Of a DNA stretch of 12,574 nt, positions 7,381 to 12,574 are shown in pieces; positions within the stretch are counted from its first letter, which is position 1; every line of letters starts with the position of its first letter. The notes under the pieces are model-generated. The model ran no database searches. It had not been told where the DNA came from and saw only the letters and a program-made list of their open reading frames with translations. Source of the stretch: JBBIVP01 sp037439705 [NCBI: bacterium] (lineage in GTDB: Bacteria; JBBIVP01); the NCBI GenBank assembly GCA_037439705.1, contig JBBIVP010000046.1, forward strand, positions 1-12,574, given 5' to 3'. A program made the position numbers and the translations under genes.

Positions 7381-7408
7381 CTTCTTTCAAAGGAGTAGAC
7401 TGCTTTTT
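7277..7408 (-). promoter_or_regulatory. Long-range inverted repeat bracketing the epimerase start
   Basis: The arms are 7408-7389 (intergenic, directly upstream of the epimerase ribosome binding site) and 7296-7277 (codons 29-35 of the epimerase). At DNA level 19 of 20 positions are complementary. In the minus-strand mRNA the single exception is a U-G wobble, so all 20 positions can pair. The 92-nt loop (7388-7297) holds the ribosome binding site, start codon and first 28 codons. A translational or attenuation role is inference. Confidence 0.6.
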
Positions 7409-7416
7409 TATTTAAC

Positions 7417-8361
7417 TTATCCACCCATTCCGAGGTCTGCAAAAGGAGCTGTCATTTCCTCAGGAGGTGGGGCTTTCTTGAGCATTTCCTTGAGTTTTGG
7501 ACCAATCTCTTTTGGTTTCCAGCGAGCCTTTCCTTTCTTTATTTTGTCTACTGTGTGCCATCCTCTTAATAGCCATATAACATCTCCTGCAACTCTGAAG
7601 ACCTGACCCGTGATATCATTTGCGTCATCGCTTGCAAGATAGGCAACAAGTGGAGCGATGTTTGCCGGGTCAAGTGGGTCAAACTGTCCCTCGGGTGGTT
7701 TCATGCTCATTATGGCAGCAAGAGAAGGAGTAGCGTCTGTTGTTAACCTCGTTCTTGCAACAGGTGCGATACAGTTAACATTTACATTATAGCGTGCCAT
7801 TTCCTTGGCGAGAATGATGGTCAATGCTGCTATTCCTGCTTTTGCTGCTCCGTAATTGGTCTGACCGGGATTACCGAGAAGTCCTGCATCCGAGCTTGTA
7901 TTTATTATCTTCCCATTAAGAATATTTCCAGCCTTGTGCTGTTCCCTCCAGTAGGCACAGGCATGTCTGCACATATTAAATGTGCCCTTTAAATGTACAG
8001 CAATAACAGCGTCCCACATCTCTTCTTCCATATTGAAGAGCATTTTGTCTCTGAGGATTCCAGCATTGTTTACTACAATGTGGAGAGCCCCGTATGTATC
8101 TATTGCCTGTTTAATAATGTTAGCAGCACCCTTGAAATCGCTCACGCTGTCAAAATTTGGAACAGCTTCTCCTCCCATCTTTTTTATCTCATTTGCCACA
8201 TCCTCTGCAGGTCCCCTTGAAGTTCCTGTTCCATCGTAGTGCCCCCCTGCATCATTGACCACCACTTTTGCTCCTTCCTTTGCAAGCAAAATTGCTTCCT
8301 CCCTTCCTATTCCTCTTCCCGCCCCCGTTACTATTGCTACTTTTCCATCAAGTATTCCCAT
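7417..8361 (-). CDS. SDR-family dehydrogenase, (3R)-hydroxyacyl-CoA dehydrogenase-like
   Basis: The 314-residue SDR is complete: TGAGRGIG (12-19), NNAG (98-101), S157 and Y170-x3-K174 in 'NYGAAKAG'. 'VVVNDAGG', 'DGTG' and 'AVPNFDSV' place it with the SDR domains of multifunctional enzyme 2 (HSD17B4 type), which oxidise (3R)-hydroxyacyl-CoA with NAD+. A C-terminal extension of about 50 residues, rich in Lys and Pro, follows the core and may serve oligomerisation or substrate binding. It is a clear paralogue of the SDR at 3247-4083, which lacks the lysine. A near-perfect ribosome binding site (AGGAGGTGA, 8374-8366) fixes the start. It leads an apparent operon with the epimerase (36-nt gap), glycosyltransferase and MBL hydrolase, although a metabolic link to the sugar genes is not evident. 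Confidence 0.92.
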   Translation of the reverse strand: MGILDGKVAIVTGAGRGIGREEAILLAKEGAKVVVNDAGGHYDGTGTSRGPAEDVANEIKKMGGEAVPNFDSVSDFKGAANIIKQAIDTYGALHIVVNNAGILRDKMLFNMEEEMWDAVIAVHLKGTFNMCRHACAYWREQHKAGNILNGKIINTSSDAGLLGNPGQTNYGAAKAGIAALTIILAKEMARYNVNVNCIAPVARTRLTTDATPSLAAIMSMKPPEGQFDPLDPANIAPLVAYLASDDANDITGQVFRVAGDVIWLLRGWHTVDKIKKGKARWKPKEIGPKLKEMLKKAPPPEEMTAPFADLGMGG

Positions 8362-8365
8362 TGTT

Positions 8366-8374
8366 TCACCTCCT
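8366..8374 (-). promoter_or_regulatory. Near-perfect ribosome binding site of the SDR gene
   Basis: The minus strand reads AGGAGGTGA, fully complementary to the usual 16S rRNA 3' end, 4 nt before ATG 8361. It is the longest Shine-Dalgarno match in the window and suggests high translation of the first gene of this operon. Confidence 0.82.
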
Positions 8375-8391
8375 AAATTTGTTTTTTTATA

Positions 8392-8428
8392 GGTATAATA
8401 GATATAAATTCAAGTTTCAAGCATATTT
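8392..8428 (-). promoter_or_regulatory. Candidate promoter/operator upstream of the SDR operon
   Basis: On the minus strand, AAATATGCTTGAAA (8428-8415) is identical to the element upstream of the ferredoxin. Its TTGAAA can act as a -35 box, followed after 17 nt by TATACC (8397-8392), a 4/6 match to the -10. TATTAT (8400-8395) is a closer -10 sequence but would leave too short a spacer. The 95-bp gap at 8362-8456 is the only sizeable gap on this strand between 4083 and the right edge, so a promoter is expected here. No terminator hairpin for RNase G is apparent in it. Confidence 0.42.
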
Positions 8429-8456
8429 AAAATCGGAAGGAACTATTTGTGAAGAT

Positions 8457-9893
8457 TTATTCAATTTTCCATACTATTTCATATTTGTCTTTGATATTTG
8501 TGGGCTCCAGAATCACCTTCAGGTTGAATTCCCTTTTGATACTTTCAATTATAGAAGAATAATCCTCAGGCTTTATTATTTCGTCTTTAGAGTTGATTTT
8601 TATAATTACTGTGAGTTCCTGTTCAGTGTTTCTTCTTTTGAGCAGTGGATTTCTCAAAATTTCTTCAAATGCTTCTTTTATTATAAAGTCTGAGGAAAAA
8701 ATTCCCCCCCTTCCGCCACACAGTGGACAGGAAATGTTGATTTTTTTAGAAAAACTTGCCTCATCTTTTTCTCTTGTTAAAGATACAATTCCGAACTTTT
8801 CTATTTTTTCTGGAAAGGAAATTCTTGCTCTGTCTTTTTTGAGTTCTTGTTTTAAAATAGAAATTAACTCTTCTTTCTTTTCTTTTGATTCCATATCAAT
8901 GAAATCAATAACTATAATCCCACCTATGTTCCTTAATCTTATCTGCCTCGCTATTTCTTCTGCAGCCAGACAATTGGTTATGAATGCGGATTCCTCAAAT
9001 GAGTTCAATCCCCTGAATTTTCCTGTGTTTACATCGATTCCCGTGAATCCCTCCATCTCTTCTATGATTATGTATCCTCCGTTTTTGAGCCATACCTTTT
9101 TCCTCAGCGCCCTTTCCAATTCACCTTTAACACCGTATATCTGAAAGAGAGAAATTTCATCTTTGTGTAATCTCAGCTGAATATTGTGATTCGGAGGTAG
9201 TTTCTCAATAAATTTTCCAATTTTGTCAAAAATTTCTTTTGAATCCGCAATTACTTCATTTGGTCCTTTTCCTAAAAATTCTCTTATTATTCTTATGTAA
9301 AGCGGGGGCTCTGTATATAAAACCTCTTTGGTAATTTTTGATGAGATTTTTTCCCACAAATTTATTATTTCTTTTACCTCGTTGAGCAACATATCTTCAG
9401 AGGCAATAGATGCTGCTGTTCTTATTATGAAACCCATCTTTGAACTGTAGTCTTTCAGTGTCTTTTTTAACTTTTCCCTGAGGGCTTCGGATTCAATTTT
9501 GTGGGAAACTTTTATCCCCCTTAAAAATGGAATACCGACGAGAAAGAGTCCGGGAATTTTGACCTTCATTGATACTCTTGCTTTTTTGTTTTCAATTTTC
9601 TCCCTCACTATTTGAACTATAATTTTCTGTCCTTCTTTTAACACATCTTCAATTCTTTTTATCCTTCCGGGAATCTCGGTAATAAAGAGATACCCTGTGC
9701 CTCCGTCAGGGAGGCTTACGAATGCGGTCTGAAGGGCTGGAATAACCTTCTCAACAATCCCTCCACATATTGTATTATATGAAAGCGCATTTTCCTCTGT
9801 TTCCCAGTGGTATTCAACAAGTTTGTCTTCTATAACCGCAACCCTGGTTTCCCATGGGAGTTTAGAAATGAGAATTTTTCTTCTTACATCCAT
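8457..9893 (-). CDS. rng: Ribonuclease G (Rne/Rng family)
   Basis: The 478-residue endoribonuclease has the length of RNase G and lacks the long RNase E scaffold tail. Features in order are an N-terminal 'RRKILIS' start and an S1-like RNA-binding part around residues 40-115 ('GGIVEKVIPALQTAFV'). Next comes the DNase I-like catalytic centre 'EGFTGIDVNTGKF' with D287 and N289, then 'GGIIVIDFIDM' with D330 and D333 (Mg2+ ligands are expected at D287 and D330). 'CPLCGGRG' at 389-396 is the zinc-link motif. It would cleave single-stranded RNA in rRNA maturation and mRNA turnover. ATG 9893 follows the radical SAM stop by 1 nt (TAA-A-ATG) and is preferred over an overlapping in-frame TTG at 9905. 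Radical SAM/DUF2344 genes next to rng are a recurring bacterial neighbourhood. Confidence 0.93.
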   Translation of the reverse strand: MDVRRKILISKLPWETRVAVIEDKLVEYHWETEENALSYNTICGGIVEKVIPALQTAFVSLPDGGTGYLFITEIPGRIKRIEDVLKEGQKIIVQIVREKIENKKARVSMKVKIPGLFLVGIPFLRGIKVSHKIESEALREKLKKTLKDYSSKMGFIIRTAASIASEDMLLNEVKEIINLWEKISSKITKEVLYTEPPLYIRIIREFLGKGPNEVIADSKEIFDKIGKFIEKLPPNHNIQLRLHKDEISLFQIYGVKGELERALRKKVWLKNGGYIIIEEMEGFTGIDVNTGKFRGLNSFEESAFITNCLAAEEIARQIRLRNIGGIIVIDFIDMESKEKKEELISILKQELKKDRARISFPEKIEKFGIVSLTREKDEASFSKKINISCPLCGGRGGIFSSDFIIKEAFEEILRNPLLKRRNTEQELTVIIKINSKDEIIKPEDYSSIIESIKREFNLKVILEPTNIKDKYEIVWKIE

Positions 9894-9894
9894 T

Positions 9895-12306
9895 TTAGTA
9901 TTCAAGAAGAGTGTTGATTCTTTTTACCTCTATTTTGTCAATTATCTTTTCCTGGGGTAAACCAAGAAGGGTGGAAATGAATTGATACGGGTTTATGGTT
10001 TTTTGTGAAATCACATTCAAGAAGACCTTTATGGAATTGTTTTCCACAGAAAGTTCGGAAAAGAAATTTTTTAAATTTTGAGACGAAATGAAGAGGTTTA
10101 TTTTTTCCTTGAGTTTTTTTTCTTCAAATAATCCGTCAAGGATTTTGTAATAATATACAAACCCCTTTGTGGAAGAGTATATTGATGGAAGGTTTAATGG
10201 GATTTCCTGAATGCCTGTAACTTTTATTCCAGGGGGTAATTGGGAGTTCAGTTTGTTAAGAAAACTGGAATGAAAGGAGCCGTAAATTTCAATGTCTACA
10301 TATTCTTCTTCGCTTTCCACTCCGACAGGCGGGGGAAATCCAAACGAAATTCGTGGCATGGGATGAAATCCTTTTGAGAAAACGATAGGAATTTCAGCCC
10401 TTCTTACCGCTCTATGAATGGCGCTTATAAATTCCTTGTGGCTCAAGAATCTGGCAATTTCCTTTTTTGTGAATTTTCCCCTTATTCTTGTAATCCATGT
10501 TCCCTTTCCTGCTTTAGGGGTTCCAGCTGTTCTTATGTACACAGGTTCAGCCTTGGGTCTGGGCATAATGGTTTCAAAGTCACACACTCCGCATTCATAA
10601 CATTTTCCTTTGAAACAATCTTCGGTAGTCTCTTCAGAGAGGGCCTTTTTTCGTTCTTCTATTAAAATTTCTTTTTCAACGAGTGTTGACAGGTGCTCCC
10701 ATGGGAGGGGCTCTTCTATTTTTCTTTCTCTCAAATAATTTTCGGGATCCACTCCACAGATTTCAAATGCCCTTTCCCAGGCTTCTCTTTTGAAATACTC
10801 ATTCCATCCATCTAACCTTGCTCCAAGTTCGTGCGCCCTTTCAATAACAGGGGATAGACCTTTATCTCCTCGTGCGAGTACTCCCTCAATATAGGAAAGG
10901 GTAGGGTGATGATACTTTACCTCAACCTCTCTCATTTTTACGGCTTTTTTGAGATGATGTAATATTTCTTCAGCAGATTTTAAATCAATCTGTTTTTCCC
11001 ATTGAAAAGGTGTGTGGGGTTTGGGAACAAATGTTGATATATTGATGGATATATTTAATTTCTTTGTAATTTTTTTTCCGGTTTTAACTATTTCTCTTAT
11101 TAGATTTATAATTTCTTCCCTGTCTTTATCGGTTTCAGTTGGGAGACCTATCATGAAGTAAAATTTGAGATGTGTCCATCCATTTGAGAGGATTGTTTCC
11201 ACATCTTTTATCAGCTCGGAATTGGAAAACTCTTTATTTATTACTTTTCTTAATTTTTCTGTTCCTGCTTCCGGAGCGAGAGTTATACCGGTTCTCATAA
11301 CCCTTGATATGTTCCTCAATACCTCGGAGGATAGGGTTCCGACCCTTAAAGACGGGAGTGAAAGAGAAATTTTCTTTTCGGATATTATTTCCATGAGTCC
11401 TGATATGAGTTCATTTATTCTTGTATAATCGCACGTGCTCAGTGAAAGAAGGGATATTTCTTCGTATCCAGTATTTTTTAAAACCTCTTCTGCTATTTTT
11501 ATAACTTCCTGAGGCGACCTTTCACGAGTGGGTCTTGAGATAAAACCAGCGAGACAGAATCTGCAACCTTTTGTGCATCCCCTTGCTATTTCAATTGTTG
11601 CTCTATCATGGACTGTATTTGTAAATGGAACAACAGGTTTTAAAGGAAGTGGTGCCAGGTTGAGTTCTGAAACGATTCTTTTCTCTATCTTTCCTTTTGA
11701 GAATCCTGGCACATACATTCCCTTTATCTCTGACAGTCCTTTGAGAATGTTTTCTCTTTTTAATGATTTTTCTTTTCCTTCCTTTATGACTTTACTTATT
11801 TCAATAACTCCTTCTTCTCCTTCTCCAAGAAAGAAGGCATCAAAAAATGGTTCCAGGGGTAAAGGATTGAAGCAGGCAGGTCCTCCTCCTATTATTATTG
11901 GGAGACCTTTTCTGTCTTCTGAATGAATCGGTATTGATGATAATTTCAGGACCGTAAGAATGTTCGTGTAATTCAATTCGGTGGTAATAGAGAATCCGAT
12001 TATGTCAAATTCGGAAAGCCTTCTTCCACTTTCCAGTGATGTTATTTCAATTCCTTTCCTTCTCATATATTCTTCTGCATCCAGAAAAGGAACAAAAACT
12101 CTTTCGGCAGAAATCCACGGAACGGAGTTCAACGCATAATAAAGTATCTGAATTCCAAGTGATGACATTCCTACTTCATAGAGATCTGGGAAAACAAGAA
12201 CCCATTTTACTCCATTTTCAACTTCTTTTCTGACGGCGTTTATTTCATTATTTATATATCTTGAGGGCTTCTGAAAAAGGAGAAGTTTTAAATTTTTTTC
12301 ATTCAT
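9895..12306 (-). CDS. Radical SAM protein fused to DUF2344 domain (TIGR03960-TIGR03936 type)
   Basis: The 803-residue fusion begins with a B12-binding-like domain (about 35-170, 'FPDLYEVGMSSLG', 'IIGGGPACFNP', 'FLGEGEEG'). The radical SAM core (about 235-450) has the cluster ligands C244-x3-C248-x2-C251 in 'RGCTKGCRFCLAG', with 'LAPEAGTEKLR' and 'KFYFMIGLPTETD' further on. A cysteine group C564-x4-C569-x2-C572-x2-C575 follows and may bind zinc or a second Fe-S cluster. The C-terminal part from about 605 is DUF2344, with 'FLSHKEFISAIHRAVRRA' and 'FSKGFHPMPRISFGFPPPVGVES' split over 620-665. These families occur as separate neighbouring genes or as one fusion and are often placed near ribosome and RNA genes. 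The substrate is not established to my knowledge. AAGGAG at 12320-12315 lies 8 nt before ATG 12306, and the start overlaps the kinase stop by 4 nt. Confidence 0.92.
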   Translation of the reverse strand: MNEKNLKLLLFQKPSRYINNEINAVRKEVENGVKWVLVFPDLYEVGMSSLGIQILYYALNSVPWISAERVFVPFLDAEEYMRRKGIEITSLESGRRLSEFDIIGFSITTELNYTNILTVLKLSSIPIHSEDRKGLPIIIGGGPACFNPLPLEPFFDAFFLGEGEEGVIEISKVIKEGKEKSLKRENILKGLSEIKGMYVPGFSKGKIEKRIVSELNLAPLPLKPVVPFTNTVHDRATIEIARGCTKGCRFCLAGFISRPTRERSPQEVIKIAEEVLKNTGYEEISLLSLSTCDYTRINELISGLMEIISEKKISLSLPSLRVGTLSSEVLRNISRVMRTGITLAPEAGTEKLRKVINKEFSNSELIKDVETILSNGWTHLKFYFMIGLPTETDKDREEIINLIREIVKTGKKITKKLNISINISTFVPKPHTPFQWEKQIDLKSAEEILHHLKKAVKMREVEVKYHHPTLSYIEGVLARGDKGLSPVIERAHELGARLDGWNEYFKREAWERAFEICGVDPENYLRERKIEEPLPWEHLSTLVEKEILIEERKKALSEETTEDCFKGKCYECGVCDFETIMPRPKAEPVYIRTAGTPKAGKGTWITRIRGKFTKKEIARFLSHKEFISAIHRAVRRAEIPIVFSKGFHPMPRISFGFPPPVGVESEEEYVDIEIYGSFHSSFLNKLNSQLPPGIKVTGIQEIPLNLPSIYSSTKGFVYYYKILDGLFEEKKLKEKINLFISSQNLKNFFSELSVENNSIKVFLNVISQKTINPYQFISTLLGLPQEKIIDKIEVKRINTLLEY

Positions 12307-12574
12307 CTTTTTTTCTCCTTTCTTACCTCATGGGTTTTGGCAACAAAAACTCTGTGTGATTTGTTAGTGTCCTTAAGTCTCAGAAATGCTACAACTCCTT
12401 TTTTTCCCTTTATGTTTCCTTCTATTTCTTTTAATCCTTTAATGTCTTTAAGAAACTTTTCTGCATCAGGATATCTTTCATCAGGATTTTTTGCAACGGC
12501 TCTCGAAATTACAAAATCCCATCCTTTCATAATTTCCTTTCTTATAAGTGATGGTGGAGGAGGAACTTCTGTTT
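12303..12574 (-). CDS. Serine/threonine protein kinase, C-terminal fragment cut by window edge
   Basis: The frame stays open to the right edge, so about 90 C-terminal residues are visible. They begin with a proline run 'TEVPPPPSLIRKEI' and lead into 'ISRAVAKNPDERYPDAEKFLKDI'. That is the last helix region of Hanks-type kinases, including the conserved arginine in the K-x-P-x-x-R-Y pattern (subdomain XI). Catalytic motifs lie outside the window. About 45 basic residues follow the kinase fold ('KGKKGVVAFLRLKD', ending 'EVRKEKKR'), with no membrane span or PASTA-type repeats, so the visible C-terminus looks cytoplasmic. The stop overlaps the start of the radical SAM gene (ATGA), implying that the two are translated together. 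An internal ATG at 12530 should not be taken as the start. Confidence 0.75.
   Translation of the reverse strand, partial: TEVPPPPSLIRKEIMKGWDFVISRAVAKNPDERYPDAEKFLKDIKGLKEIEGNIKGKKGVVAFLRLKDTNKSHRVFVAKTHEVRKEKKR

Noticed and set aside
8593-9144. 183-codon open frame on the + strand inside RNase G
   Set aside because: It is composed of antisense codons of a clear RNase G catalytic domain, with serine/phenylalanine-rich low-complexity translation.
9894-9905. TTG start giving RNase G four extra residues
   Set aside because: There is no ribosome binding site. ATG 9893 is 1 nt after the previous stop and fits coupled translation.

Overview
The window is AT-rich and tightly packed, with about 95% coding. 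The proteins are rich in Lys, Glu and Ile, and Arg is often encoded by AGA/AGG. Two genes have very short lipoprotein signals (Cys14), which suggests a diderm bacterium. The gene set includes RNase G beside a radical SAM/DUF2344 protein, DUF2889, a YfhL-like ferredoxin and SDRs of the multifunctional-enzyme type. It suggests an anaerobic or thermophilic lineage, perhaps a Desulfobacterota-like group or an uncultured candidate phylum, but the sequence alone does not fix the taxon.

Layout. (1) Positions 11-947, + strand: a half-size EamA/DMT transporter and a DUF2889 protein, 1 nt apart. (2) Positions 972-3179, - strand, convergent with (1): a dicluster ferredoxin, an alpha/beta hydrolase with a complete catalytic triad, and a lipoprotein paralogue of that hydrolase that has lost the nucleophilic serine. 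(3) Positions 3247-4083, - strand: an SDR of the (3R)-hydroxyacyl-CoA dehydrogenase type whose catalytic lysine is a cysteine. It is divergent from (4), a small lipoprotein at 4142-4585 on the + strand. (5) Positions 4588-8361, - strand: an apparent operon of an intact SDR of the same type, an NAD-dependent sugar epimerase, a polyprenyl-phosphate glycosyltransferase and an MBL-fold hydrolase. (6) Positions 8457-12574, - strand: the C-terminal end of a Ser/Thr protein kinase, a fused radical SAM-DUF2344 protein and RNase G, linked by 4-nt overlap or 1-nt spacing.

Functional reading. Segment 6 is an RNA-processing neighbourhood of a type seen in other bacteria. Segments 2, 3 and 5 mix acyl/lipid chemistry (SDRs, hydrolases, ferredoxin) with envelope glycan chemistry (epimerase, glycosyltransferase); a link to lipid or cell-envelope metabolism is inference.

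The most notable observations are these. A 20-bp inverted repeat brackets the start of the epimerase gene and would pair completely in its mRNA. An identical 14-nt element lies at nearly the same distance upstream of two separate genes. Two enzymes each have an intact relative in the window and have lost key catalytic residues. No mobile element, CRISPR array, tRNA, rRNA or convincing intrinsic terminator was seen.
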